A stretch of DNA of 64,000 bases from Linnemannia schmuckeri (lineage: Eukaryota > Mortierellomycota > Mortierellomycetes > Mortierellales > Mortierellaceae): NCBI GenBank assembly GCA_029449235.1, contig JANATG010000003.1, positions 372,001-436,000 on the forward strand, read 5' to 3'. A program made the position numbers and the translations under genes. The notes beneath the pieces are model-generated. The model saw only the letters and a list, made by a program, of their open reading frames with translations, searched no databases and had not been told where the DNA came from. How positions within the stretch are numbered: position 1 is the first letter of the stretch; every line of letters starts with the position of its first letter. Below are positions 22,851-35,734 of this stretch, in pieces.

Positions 22851-23830
22851 TTTATGAAGGAAGAAAGGTCAGGTGCAAAAAATACTGGGTTTCGCATTGC
22901 TGCCACTGCTCCCAGGCCATACTACGAATGATCTCATAGCTGATCAATCCAATCCAATGCCCGCCACCAAATATTGTACTCAAGGAGCATGTATATCGCT
23001 AATCATAGCAGTATTACATATTTTGCAATGTACCATGCGATGGATAAAAACATCATCGTGGCATGTATCCAGAAAGCGGATATACTGGGACCCTCTTTCT
23101 TCAAAGCCACCATCTTGTAATTGCCTGCTGCAGCAGGGAGAGTTGAAGACCTAAAGTCGAGAGAGAGAGAAAAGGAAAAAGTTTTTTCTTGCAATGTCCA
23201 CCTGGACATAAACGCGTTGTCCAATCAGCAGCAAGAGACTGACAGGCAGACTTGGGCACAATTGAAATCCTTTTTTTTATTTTCATTTTTTCCGGCTCTT
23301 GCTTTTTAGTTCGTTGTTGAAAGAAAGGTGGTGTATATGTATGTAAAAATGAAGCAAGTGACAAGAAAGAAGAGAGAAATGAACAGGGGTGTCAATCCAG
23401 TCAGTCAGTTCTTCCTTGATACCCTCCAGCCTGCAAGGCTGAACACAAGAACGTGCGCCTGTTAATCTGACATCCGACACCAACTGATATTTGCTGCAGT
23501 TGAAATAAAAAGGTTTTTTTCACACACACACACACACATATACATCGACATGGCATCATCACTCACTAATGAACGTACCTTGTTTTTGTCGTCCTTATTT
23601 CGCTTTTGTTTCTCCACTTTTTCTTTCTTTTTCTACTTTTTCCTCTCCCTTTTCTTGCAATTGGCCCTTGCCCCTTACTTCCTTTCGCCACTCTACTCTC
23701 CTTGGACCCTGTTTGCCTGCTTGTTTGTTTCCTTTTCTTCACATCTCTTTGTTGCCACACCAAGCAGTTTCACAACAAAACATACCCTCTCCCCTTCCTT
23801 ACCTTTCCTACATCAACCACAGAAGGGACA
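22851..23830. other. Divergent region before the CorA gene
   Basis: No supported gene. A short CA repeat lies at about 23521-23536. A C/T-rich leader from about 23580 leads to the CorA start at 23831; the frame of that gene is open through the leader, but composition changes at the ATG. Confidence 0.5.
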
Positions 23831-26546
23831 ATGGACAACAATCAGAATCAGAATCACAACCATAGCCACAACCCAAACGACATCCTCATCTCCGTCGACC
23901 CCATCTCTCCACAAGAGACAACACCACCAACACCCACAACAACACTACACTCTTCCAACCAGCCAACCTCTCCACTCGTCTCCCCTACCCACTTACGACT
24001 CCCCAACCAAAACGACGAACCCCGTGAACCCCCCATCCTCCCCTCTGTCGAACCTGATTATGGCTTCCCCCTCCAGCCCACCTCCAGTAATGGCATCGAC
24101 CCCCTCAGCCCCAATACTATCAACGGTGGTACAGGAACAAGAGAGAGTGGAAGAAGCATGGCCGATTACAGTGACAGGAGCCACGACGTCCCACGACCAT
24201 TATCCCCTCCTCACCTTCCCATCCACCAGGCATTCCGTAGCGGCGGCGACGCTCATTATAGATATCCTCACAGTGGGAACGCAACCCCTTCTGTCCGATC
24301 CTTGCGTTTGCCAGGACATCAGCAATCTAATCGACCCTATAACCCTTCCTTATTCCGCAACAACGAATATCATCCACCCATGGGCGGGCACCGGAATGTC
24401 GATGGGCAACATGATACGGGGAAACCCATGGTGATTGATTATGCTGGCCTTGATACCTCCGTTGCGGAGGCAATGTTGATCGAGAATGGATTCAAGAGAA
24501 ACAACGCCTTTATGGACACTCCTGGCGAAGCATTTGGAACTGGAAGCGAGTCCAAAGAAGGAGATGCAGAAGGTGACAAGCCCCTGGAGAGGACTGCATC
24601 CATCAGCTCGTCCAACATCCTTGCTGCTGGCCCCACCTCTGCCAACAGTGGACAGAGTGCGTTCCGTCGTCGATCTGCACGAAAGGCCAGCTTTTACAGT
24701 GAGCGTGCTCCAAGGGTACGTTGTCCTTGTGAAAAGAATTGAGCAACAAAGCGAGCGAGCTGGGCTTTGTGTAATATTCTAATCTCCTCATTGTCGGTCT
24801 TTTTGACCTTTCTGTGCTCTTCCTAACAATAATCCTTTTTCTACGATTATTAGCCGCCATTGCCAGAGTCCTTGCGGTATACGTTCTATTCTCGAGTGTC
24901 GGGAGTTGTTCAAGCGCCGTCCATACCTCAGATCCTCGACAACTGTACTCTCCAGACACCGGACGGGGGATCCGAGACACCCACGGTCTTTTCTGACCTT
25001 CTCAAGGATGGCTGCTACTGGCTTGATATCCTTGACCCCAGCGACTTTGACATGCAAATCCTCGCCAAGGTACGACTTTAACGAGTGTATGAGAAAGAAC
25101 TCTGGAGAGGTTCTACGAAGTCATCTGAAAGCAAAACGTCATGCTGACCTTTTTTCATATTTTTCCATTTAGTACTTCCATGTTCACCCCCTAACGATCG
25201 AAGATATCTCCACAGAGGAGCAACGCGAAAAGTACGAGGTCTTTAGACACTATTACTTTGTCTGTTTCCGGACATTTGATCAGGACTACAACTCGGGATC
25301 GTACCTTCAGCCCGCCAGCATGTACAGTGTTGTTTTCAGGGATGGTATCATCACCGTAAGTTCATTCTTTTATTCTCATGCACCTTACATGTTAGTTTGG
25401 ATAGTTCTACTTTTAGTGCATGCATGCCGATGTTTACTCTCTGTATCTATATATCTATGTATCTATGTTGATGTTTGATCAGGTAAGAGGGGGGGAGGGT
25501 CCAATCTCATCCAATCTTCCATTTTCTTGTATAAACAAATAGTTCCATTTCCGGCCGTCAAATCATCACTTGAACGTCCTACGAAGGATGGAACAACTGC
25601 ATTCACACATCACCCTAACCCCTGACTGGATTAATTATGCCATCCTGGACGACATCACCGATTCCTTTGCCTCGCCCATTCAAACCATCGAATATGAAGT
25701 CGATTCGATCGATGATTTGGTGCTCTTGCTTCGGGAGAACGAGACGACGGATATGTTGAGGAGGATTGGGTCGTGTAGGAAGAATGTGATGGCCATGTCG
25801 AGGTTGTTGGCGAACAAGGCGGATGTTGTGAGGGGTTTGATGAAACGGTTTGATGAGCGCTATGCAGTTGCGCCGTTGGCTTCTTCTTCTGCCACCGCCG
25901 CTGCTACTACCGCCGCCTCCCCAGGAGCAGGAGCAGGAACAGGAGGAGGAGCACCATCAGCAAAGAACGACGATCCCGGACACAATATACTGACCGCCCC
26001 AGGACTACAACACCATTACCGCGACGGCGAGATTCTCTTGTACCTCGGCGATATCCTCGACCACGTCCTGACAATGCTCCAATCCCTGGGGTCCTACGAA
26101 AAGATCCTTGACCGATCGCATTCCAATTACTTGGCCCAGATTTCGCTCGAGATTAATCAGCTTTCGAACAAGACTAACGAGGTTGTGGGGACTTTGACGT
26201 TTTTCGCCAGTTTGATCGTCCCCATGACTTTTGTTACTGGTCTCTGGGGGTAAGTGAACTTGGTTCTTGTTTCTTGCTACGAACAATACAGGAATATTTT
26301 TTTCTTGTGCGCCTGGTCATTGACCATTGATTATGTCCTCTTTTGCGTTTCTTTCTTTTTTTTCTTTTGCATAGCATGAACGTGCATGTGCCAGGACAAC
26401 CAGGAGAAGAAGACGAGCCCCTGTACTGGTGGTGGGGTTTGTTAGGATCTATGGGGCTGTAAGTGTTTACTATCGAATCTGTGGTCACTGTTTTTTTGTT
26501 GGGTTATAAAAACAGGATGATGGCCATGGTGTATGACCAACATTAA
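23831..26546 (+). CDS. CorA/Alr/Mnr2-type magnesium transporter
   Basis: Six exons, 23831-24715, 24854-25069, 25173-25355, 25543-26249, 26375-26458 and 26516-26546, encode about 701 residues. CorA-family proteins form pentameric Mg2+ channels; the fungal Alr/Mnr2 branch acts at the plasma membrane or vacuole and has a long cytosolic N-terminus, as here (about 290 disordered Pro/Ser/Asn-rich residues). The conserved part begins with LRYTFYSRVSG and includes FHVHPLTIEDI, EKYEVFRHYYFVCFRTF, a FHFRPSNHHLNVLRRM segment and DSIDDLVLL. The stalk helix LAQISLEINQLSNKTNEVVG leads to TM1 (LTFFASLIVPMTFVTGLWG) and the hallmark GMN at 664-666, a short acidic loop (PGQPGEEDEP) and TM2. The Gly codon of GMN is split by an intron. 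A Gly/Ala-rich insertion sits between helices at about 400-440 of the family domain. The last exon has only 31 nt. The start is the first ATG after the C/T leader. Confidence 0.93.
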
Positions 26547-26970
26547 TTTCGAAACGATTACTAACGAACCCTCCACCTTTTCTATGTATCGCCTTGTATT
26601 TCTTATTTCTTATTTTTTTTTTTTTTGGAAACGAAGTTATTGTGTCATTGCTGTGTTGCTCGGCTGGAGGTATGGTCTCATCTTCCAGTAGACTATGTCT
26701 GTCTTTCTCGGATCTCCAATTCTTTGAAAGGGGAAAAGAGGAGCAACATTCCCAAACCCCCCTTTCCTTATTTTTTTTTTTTTTTTTTTTTTTGTTGCGC
26801 GCATGCAACAGTACCCGCTATTATTTTTAACTCGCATTGTTTGACCATGGCCATCACTCCTACGCACATTTTCTGACCTCACAAACTACATAACTTGCAT
26901 CCTTTCTCCTTAATAAAAAAAACTAATGAAAATTAAACAAATGAAGATTTATTGACAATGCAAAATGCGA
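26547..26970. other. Convergent 3' region between CorA and Myb genes
   Basis: Contains a T23 run at 26771-26793 and A/T-rich sequence near 26910-26970. It serves as 3' UTR for both converging genes; no gene inside. Confidence 0.5.
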
Positions 26971-29900
26971 TTAATTTGTTGATGAAGGAGGAGGGATGGA
27001 TGCAGAAGGGGCGCTGTTATTAGATCCCCCACTAGCACCAGGCGACTGCCGATGCTGCTGCTGTTGTTGTTGTTGCTGCTGCTGCGCGGCGTTCCTGGCC
27101 ATCATCAACAGAGCAGACGTAGAAATAAACCCACCCGTCGGAGAGTTGGCAATGGTGGGTGACAACAGTGGTGGTGCAAGGACAGGGGTCGAGTATGTCG
27201 AGTGGACGCCGCTGCCAGGTCCTGGGGGTGTCATCTTTGAAGACGTGACGATCGAAGGAGGAGGGCCTGCAGAGTAAGGCATCGATGACGACGAAGACGA
27301 TTGGGATCCTAATGCCTGAGGTGGAGGGGGGGATGAAGGAGGAGCTTGTTGTTGCTGTTGTCGCTGACCCTGGAAGGGCGGTAATTGCTGCTGTTGCGAG
27401 TGTGCCTGGACAGGTGGGAGCAGTGGATGCGGAGTCGATGGCGCCGAAGACGATGTAGTCGATGAAGAAGTCGACGACGACGGTGAGCCATTGAAGCTGG
27501 GCAGACGCTGATTTCCAGAGTAAGGCTTTGGCGACTTCTGTTGCTGCTGTTGCTGCTGTTGCTGAGAGGTATGGTGCTGCTGGATGGGTGGCAATGTCGA
27601 GGGAGAGTAGCTGCTGTGACTTTTCTGACTCATGGGTGGTGGGCGGTTTCCATGCTGAGGTTGCATCGAGATAGAGGGTGATGACGAGCCTGCAGATGAT
27701 GGCGATTGGCCCTTGGAAAGAGTTGCGGACAGTGGAGGCACAGGGCGAAGGTGGTTACCAGACGACTTTTGGCGGTAGTGAGGCGACTGCTGCTGCTGCT
27801 GCTGCTGTTGTTGTTGTTGTGGCGACTGTTGCTGATGCTGCTGGTGGGGTGACGGCTGCGGGCGGTGATGCTGTTGTTGCTGCTGGTATGAGCTCGAGTG
27901 CTGCTGCTGACTCTGCTGCTGTGAAGAACCTTGCTGTTGCGACGAATAACTTTGGTGAATCCCTAAACCAGCGCCATTACTCTTGCCACCACTGCTTCCA
28001 GTGCTGCTATTGCTGTTACCCTGACTCTCGTACGTCATGTGGATCGATGTAGGGCCAGGCGACTGACTGGGGTAGTTAGAGTGGGAACTAGGAGGAGGTG
28101 GCGGTTGCATCCCTTGCTGGTGGTGATGCTGCGACTGTTGCGAGGGCGAGTGTGACTGAGCAGGAGAGATGTTGTGGTTGTGCTGACGGTGTGGCGACGG
28201 CTGTTGCTGCTGCTGCTGACCCTGAGAGTGAGGAGTACGGTACCCTTTGGGTGATCCCGGGCGTGGACTCGACGACGATGCAGGCTATTTAGTATATATA
28301 GAGATGAACAGGTGTTAGTAAAGCTTTAACAATCCTATCGAAACTCAACTCAATGAAAGACGGCAAGTTACCTGCTTAGACCAGTAGCCAGAGTCTGGTT
28401 TCGGTTGCGGTGTGGATGGTTGCTGTGGCTCTGTCTTGATACCCTTCAATGGTTGCGACGGCTGGTGCTGAGAGGTATGCGAGGATGGCTGGTGCTGTGG
28501 AGGATGTTGTGGCGACTGCTGATGCTGGGAGTGATGCTGCTGATGCGATTGTTGGGGTGAATGTAAATGCTGTGGAGGCTGGAACTGAGCCTGAGATGTC
28601 GCCTGGGACGGTGTCGACGGGGCTGGTTTAGCTCCTTGACTCTGAGGTGCGTCCTGTTGGCGTGCACTCATAGACGAAGATCGGCGATAGTCACTGCTGG
28701 AGTTATTAGGGGCAGCGCCTTCGATAGTTGAAGGGGGTCCTTGCAAAGGCGACGAGGTGGGTTGCTCCCGATGTCCCGCAGTGGATCCTTGTGTTTGTGC
28801 TGAAGGTCCCAAAGCCAAGACGCCCTGCATTTGCTGTCCCTTCATTCGGATATAGTCGCCAGAGTTGTTGCTGTTGGAGGTCGAGCTCTCGCCATTCAAA
28901 GGTGCAGACCTAGCTTGTGATGGACCTGACTGAGACTGCGGTCCCATGCTGGGCCCTGAAGCAAGGCCAGATGTCATACCACCCTGCGATCCATGTCCTT
29001 TCCTCTTTTCGCCATCCCGTTTCGACCCAGGCTTGGATCCTTCTGGGCGCGGACCACCAGGAATGCCCCCGTTCGCAATGCTCGCTGGATGAGTCCCTGT
29101 AGTCTGCTGAATCTTGGTCTTGACGCTCTTGGCACGGACACGGTTGTAGCATTGGTACCAAGTGCGGGTCTCGACCATTTTGGCAATCTGCTGCCACGAG
29201 TTTCCATATCTGTGGTAGGCTTCGACCAGCTTCTCGTCCTCAGCCTCGGTCCAGGGCAATCGGTTGATCTGAGGGTCTAGGTCAGTTTGCCACTTTTGCA
29301 TACACTGCTTTGCGTTTCTTCCTGGAACCATCTGCGCGACAGCATGCCAGTTCTCGCTCGACAAACCTCGAACAGCCTCCAACAAGATCTCTTCCTCGGC
29401 AGCAGTCCATGTTCCCTTTTTGAGCTTGTCGTCCGACTTGTCGCTCGAGAATGGTCCTGGTGCAGTTTGGCCTCCATGTGTAGACGTTGCTTGCATAGGC
29501 GACGCCTGCAATGCATGTGCGTGTTTGGGTCTCCGTGGAATGGGCTGAGGGGCCTGGGTGTTAACGTTGGCGGGCTTTTGGGCGCTAGTGGAGGTTCCAT
29601 TGTCTACTGAGGCCGATGCGTTATTGTTCTGAGGTTGAAGGTTGCGGTGCGAGTTGCTACTGCTGGCGCCGTCTGTATGGTCTCCGTTGGGGTTCCAGCT
29701 CTGAGATGCCTTGGATGCGTCATGTCCTGCGCCACCGATAGCAGAGTCTTGAGCAGCAGAGTTCGAGCCCGACTTTCCAGACTGTACCAGGGTGATCTTG
29801 AGGGGTCGGATTTTTGTCTGGCTCGAGCCGCCGTCTTTCTGTCGATCTCCCGAAGCATGTTCGCCAGCCCGAGCCTGTTTCTTCAACTTCCTGGCCAGGC

Positions 29901-31259
29901 GACGCTCCATTCGTTCCCTCTCATAATCTGCATCCCGTTCCCTGTCTCTAGGGCGCTCAGAGTCCTTCCGCTGAGTCAGATCTATATTGGCGTCGCCCGT
30001 CTCAGTACTCCGACGATGATGCTTGCGAACGCCATCCATGTTCGACAGCGAGGGGGAATCCGGGTCGCGTCGCGACTTTTTAGGCGACCGATTGTCGTAT
30101 CCTGAAGTTCGCAAACGGATCTTGGTGACGGACCCTGATGGGCGAACAGACGATTCAGAATCTCTAGAGCGTCTACGCTTGCTCGATTTGGCTCCACGAC
30201 GGTGACTCCGGCTTGAACGTTCGCGATCCCTGGGTCTGCGTTCCCGTCCTCGCTCTTCGTCGCCAGCCTGACGTCCTGGTGAAGCTGGGCGGGGTTCCGC
30301 GTTGTCTGGAGGGTAATGACCAGGCTCAGCAAAATAAGGAGATGGATAGGCGTGGTAGTTTGGATAAGGTGGGTAAGGGTTGTAATATGCTGGATTTGAC
30401 TGGTATCCAAATGACTGCTTTTGGAGCGCGGGGAAAAGACCATGACGAGCGGGCAGTATCCTGAACTTTGGATCGGAAGATTCGTATGCCTCATCGTCGC
30501 TCAGATCCTCGTTCGACTCCAGATCAACAGTGAACCACGTGTTTTCCTGGTAGAACGAGAATGCCCTCCTATTCATGTCCAAAACCGATCTTCTGACCTC
30601 CAGCTCTGGCGAAAGGTGCTCCGTTGCCAATGAGAATGCGTAGAGAACTTGGGCTGTCTTAAGAGGTGAGAGCGAGACGAGAAACTTTAGCTGTTCATAA
30701 AAGTCGAGGAGATCCTGGTCCATGACAATGTCGTCCAGCTGAGGGCGAAAGACGGCCGAGGGGTGTTTGCTCCTGTAGAGATCCTCATCGCCATCGTCGT
30801 CGATGTCGGGTCCGACTGTTGCTGAGTTCTCTGACGCAGTGACTGTGGCAGTGTTGGTTGTGGACTGTTCTACAGGTTGCGTTTGAGGCTGTGGTTGGGG
30901 TTGTTGATCCTGAAGCATTGGCTCGGCAGCTGTAGTCCCGGGATCGTTTGCTGGATGCGAGGGTGCTGTTGAGTCCGTTGATGTAATGGATGATGGCTGC
31001 AACGTTTGTGGCGAATCTAGAAGGGGAGGAAGTAATGCCCAATAATGTTATTGGCTGCTGATATCAATGGTTGATTCTCACACAGTCAAATCAATCGAGA
31101 CAATCGGTGTAAACTAAGAAAATACAACGGTGATAAAAAGATCCGAATTGTACCTTTGAGTGTTGATGGGGGATCGGTCAGTTGTGTATGAGAGCCAGGG
31201 GTGTCGTTAGGGGTGATGGCATCGACATCCATCTTGGTGTCCTGGTCTGAAACGGTCAT
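26971..31259 (-). CDS. Large tandem Myb/SANT protein with RS-like segment and Gln-rich tail
   Basis: Three exons read downward, 31259-31154, 31016-28372 and 28284-26971 (phases 1 and 0), give about 1354 residues. Two adjacent Myb/SANT repeats lie at about 569-675: GTWTAAEEEILLEAVRGLSS...W, then LPWTEAEDEKLVEAYHRYG with WQQIAKMV and W-Y-Q-C-Y-N-R-V-R-A-K. Tryptophan spacing fits DNA-binding Myb repeats (W572, W624 first positions). A helical N-terminal region (about 120-230; DLLDFYEQLKFLVSLSPLKT) could be a folded domain of unknown type. It is followed by Arg/Ser/Asp-rich sequence (RERRPRDRERSSRSHRRG) and a Lys/Arg-rich block. The last 450 residues are Gln/Ser/Pro/His-rich with several poly-Gln runs. 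It is probably a nuclear transcription or chromatin protein; target genes are unknown. The chosen start, MTVSDQDTKMDVD, is an internal ATG; the frame stays open upstream to an ATG at 31586. Confidence 0.8.
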
Positions 31260-32463
31260 GATACCAGATCCAGCCGTTGGACGGGGGAGGGATATTGTTG
31301 TAGATCCGGTTTGGGAGGAGAGAGAAAACAAGCTACTGGTTGTTGTGCTTGCTGTTGTTGTTTGTCGATCTAGCAGTGAATTAGGTAGTGTTTCAAACGA
31401 GGGAACACTACGCAGCTTAATGATTTGATTTGTTTGGTGTCGTGCGTGTGCTCTAATAGTTGAGTTTGTTGTTGTTGTTGTTTGTTGTGAGTCGACTGCT
31501 CTTCCCCCTTGCAGTACAGGCAATAGGATTGGCGCAAATACGAAGAGAGAGATGGGGGGACGTGTAATCTTGCGCCGGTGTGTCAAAAATGGTCAGTCAA
31601 TCGCCTACGATTATTTGTCTTTGTAAGAAAAGACAAGATGGGCCTGGCCTTGTGATACGGCTGAGAACAAAAAAAGGAGACAGAGAAAGAAACGACGTGT
31701 AAGTTAGCATACAAACAACATAACATAGGAAAATACTATCACATAATACTTTTTCGCCACTTTTTTCCGCACTTTGCCGCCGTCACCCATATTATCACAC
31801 GCATATAAAAATAAAGCGACTTGTATTTAACAAGACATCCTTTTGCTGACAACCACGATGGGAGATGATGTGCAGGTGTAGGTCATCGCTCTAGAAATAG
31901 AAGTGGTCTCGATCACAAACTCAAAAGTGATGGATGCACATAATCGCTCGCAGAGTAGGCACCTGTGATGATGACAAAGATTGACATACCAAAGTGTGCA
32001 CCTCAGAGAGGGTAGTTCGTGTGTGGAAAGGGGGAAAGGGAGAAAAGGGAGATAAGAAGAAGACGATAGTTTAGACAAAGAGTCTGATGCAAGGTCTTCA
32101 ATATGAAAGGAATGAAAAGAGCGTAGAAGGGAAGTAAGAGGGACGATGAAGGATGAATATTTTTTTGCTATTGATGTTGTTGTTCTTTTTAAACAATGAA
32201 GAGGGGATGGGACAATGTGTATGTGGGTTTATGTCGGTGGTTGACGATGAGGCAAACAAGTCAAAAAGCAACAGAAAAATAAAAAAGAGGGAGAGAGGGA
32301 AGATAGGGAGGGTGACCGTAGAAACAAGCGCCAGCTCTATGTGTGTCTATCCTCGTCGTCTGTCGTGTTGCGCCCGACTCGCTAGATTTTGCGCACCTAA
32401 AAGATTTGCGTCAATGAGAAGCACGGTGACGTATTATAAAAATTATTTCAATTTATTCATCAA
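31260..32463. other. Region between Myb gene start and Dus1 stop
   Basis: Holds the Myb-gene leader and promoter (an in-frame open stretch up to 31586 may be coding or leader) and the 3' side of the Dus1 gene. No further gene supported. Confidence 0.5.
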
Positions 32464-34343
32464 TTAGAGAATGAGGCACCGCTCCGCTGGCTTGGGTTCT
32501 TGCCCCTCGCTCTCCACAACTGGGGCTACAAACGAAGCCGCTGCCGACCCAACAATCATGCCCTCAAGGGCAACACCGCCAATGGCCTCATCAGAGTCCA
32601 CACGAGGCAGACGGCTCCGCATCTCCTTCTGCATCGATCGGATCCCGTGCGAGGGACAGTCATACCGCTCAATCTCACGCTGATACTGCCGGCAGCATCC
32701 CCTGCAGCGATGAAAGCTACACGTCGCCGAGAAGGCATTGTTGCACCCCTTCCCATTCTGGCACTTGGTCGCCGCATACTTGGCCTTCTTGTTCTTGACC
32801 CGATTCCGCTCCTTCTCTGACATGGTGTTCTTGTTCTTGACTGTCGAGTTGGTGTGGTCTTCAGAGTCACGGTGTCCAGATTCATCCGCAGATCGTTTTG
32901 TTGAGGCAGCTTTACTGTCCTGCTCTTGGTCCTCATCCTTCTTGGCGCTAGTAGCCTTTTGATCCTGTGATGGCATGGGCTGTCTGAAATATGGTTGTGC
33001 GACCCAATGGGGCAAGATAGGGAACCCTTGCTCGTCCTTCCGTCCTTCAAAGCTCTCGCCACTCTGTCGGGATTTTTCCTCATCCTCGATCAAACGTTTC
33101 TTCAGCGTTCGTGTCACTTCCCACATAGCCTCTCGTGAGTTGGCAAGCCCGAGTTCGGATCGAAGGTCGACATGGACATTCAAACTGGGACGGAAGATCT
33201 TGAAAAGGTGTCCGCGAACATATGCAATCTTGGTGTCCAATTCGTCACAGATCGTCAAGTACTCTTCCGCCAGGCGCCAGCTCTCCGGGTGACCGGGTGT
33301 AAAAATGGCTGGGTTGTAAAGACTTCCCTCTGCCGACATGACTCCCGCACATCCTGTTTTCTCGATACAGTTGGCAATGTCCTCGTGGTAGAGAATGTTG
33401 CCGTTGGCAATGACAGGGACCAAATGGCCGACAGCCTCCCGAACCAGCCTGATCTTTTCCCAGTCTGCGACACCGGTCAGGTGACCCTTCATCTCTCGAA
33501 GACGTCCGTGAACAACGAGAATCTGTGCTCCTGCAGCGACGACCATCTTTGCATACTCAACGGTCTTTTCAGCCTCAGGGAAGACTCTGATCTTGGCAGT
33601 GACGGGGATGGGTAGGTTCTTGTGAAGAGTCGAGATAAGAGACGAGATCAACGGCCAGTCTTCCATCAAAAACGATCCATAGTGTCCTCTTCGAGCAATG
33701 TGCTGAGGGCAACCCAAGTTGATATCCACAGCGTCGCAGTAAGGAGCAACGAGCAATGCCGACTGCAGCAGGTATTCTGGATCGTTCGCGCAGAACTAGC
33801 ATTAGATGAAGAGGGTAGTTGTGAGGTTAATAAGCGAAGTCTTATATGTGTTACAAGTGATACAAAATGACAATAGAAAGGAAAAAAAGGCCGTCTGTAC
33901 CTGGACGATAAGGGGTCGATCATTGGGTCCACCCCCTCCGAGTCCGTCCTTGAGACCAGCCCAGTGTTCGTCGCGGTACTTGACATCCTTTGCAAATAGC
34001 TTGGCATTGAACATGGGTGTGTAGCACAGGTCAGCAGCATAGCGACGACTCAGTATTCTCCATGCCAGCTCTGATTGATCAACCTATTTTATGATCAATG
34101 TATGTAAGTGACACAAGGCTGGTAGTTAGTCTTGCATTGTTGAGGGAGAGTACAAAGACTGGCAGGTAGACAAAGCAGTCGAAAAGAAGGTTTTACCATG
34201 GGTGCGATGACATGTTTGGGGGATCCAATGGACTTGAAAAACTCCCATCCGCCGAGCTTGGGAGGGAAGGTATGCTCGGCCAGGCACTGTGCCACCGCCG
34301 CAGCATTGCGCTTCTCTGCGTCTTCCTTTGCCTTGTTAGTCAT
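32464..34343 (-). CDS. DUS1: tRNA-dihydrouridine synthase, Dus1 type, with Cys-rich C-terminus
   Basis: Three exons, 34343-34197, 34083-33901 and 33795-32464, all in phase 0, encode about 553 residues. Dus1 uses FMN and NADPH to reduce uridines 16/17 in the tRNA D-loop. The barrel is complete: VIAPMVDQSELAWR, YTPMFNAKLFA, VQFCANDP, VDINLGCPQ with Cys139 at the catalytic position, TAKIRVF, and VVHGRLRE and VIANGNI in the FMN-binding part. A charged, Lys/Asp-rich linker follows, then a cysteine cluster at about 455-494 (CQNGKGC, CSFHRCRGCC, DCPSHG), probably zinc-binding; cysteine-rich tails are known in fungal Dus1 relatives. The protein ends ERCLIL, which has the form of a CaaL prenylation box. 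The gene is divergent from the GT49-like gene, 1.7 kb away. Confidence 0.93.
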
Positions 34344-35690
34344 AATATGCTTTTTTTTGCTGAAAAGTAGGCGTTACGAGTCACGGGGTAGTATGTTTGT
34401 GTGTTGTGGGTACTGAGTTACTGTTATTGTTAGTGTTGTGATCTCTTTGTTGTGTTGCGTGTGATGGAAAAAGGAATGAGTCGAGGGTGCTGATGAAGGG
34501 TGCTGATCAGGAACAAAGGTGTGAGAAAAAAAAAAAAAAGAACGTTGGAGAAAAAAGAAGCTCAGCGGGCAAATTTTTTCTAGTCGTCTAACCAACCACA
34601 TGGCAGCGTCAGTGACTGTCGAATGTATGCAATTACACGTCGTTCATTTGGGGATATGCGAAGAGATAACCTTGATGACAATGATCGATCACTGTTCATC
34701 CTAGAAAGAACCCAAGATGGGTCCTTTGGCGTCCTGACTTGGGCCTTTGGAGTGGGTCAGATCGCAATTGAACAATCTCACTCTTTTACTTTGTCCTTCA
34801 AACCCTTCTCTCTCTTTCTTCTTTCCTCTTCTCTTTCTCCTTCCCCTTCACTCTCCTCGAGTCAAGCCTTGGCCTTATATCTCATCAATACATCCACTTC
34901 CTTCAGTGCGTCAAACCCCTTGGGATCGTCATACTCAACATTCCTTCTTTTTTTGTTTGACACATACATCTTAGCAGTACCTCTCACTTTCAACAATAGC
35001 AGCAAGGTAATAATACACTTGACTCCATCCAACACGTATGTTTCAATCAGGGCTTAGCCCAATCGACAACTGACAACAAAGAGCAACGAACGAACATATT
35101 CGACAGTACAACCATGGGCTGAGAAACGAATATCAACAGGTTGTTCTATGCCTGCTCCATGGGCAAGCGTGGTTGTAAGTGAAGTCTGCAGAAATACGAG
35201 CTAGGCACGTAATGGCAAGTCCGATGGAGAGAGTGTCTTGGTTATACAGAAAAAATAAGCCTTAGGTGGTCCGTGTGTGCATAGGAATGGAGGAAGGTTA
35301 TGATCATGCTTGTCACTCATGGGAAAACCTAGGGGGCTTATTTTCGATTGGCATGGGAAGTGGTGCAAGTGCAAGAGGAAGAAGTGAGAAAAGGAGCAAC
35401 AGCACAGGCTATTGTTAAAGAAAGGTGCTACTGGGTAGTGACAAGGCGTTCTTCATCGTTGTTTTTTTTCTCCTTACCGCAACCTTGCTCTTCTGTCACC
35501 AAATACGGCTCTTTTATTTCTAAAAGTGAGAGGAGCTTGCCTGGAAAAAAAAAGGTGAAAGACGTGATGAGGAATGAACGAATGAATGCAACAGCAAAAA
35601 AAACCAAATGAGACTGAGTGAATGCGATGTAAACAACGAATCAGATTCCTCTTCCTTTTTCTTTGCCCTTTTTACTTCAAAGCACCTCTA

Positions 35691-35734
<44 letters not shown>

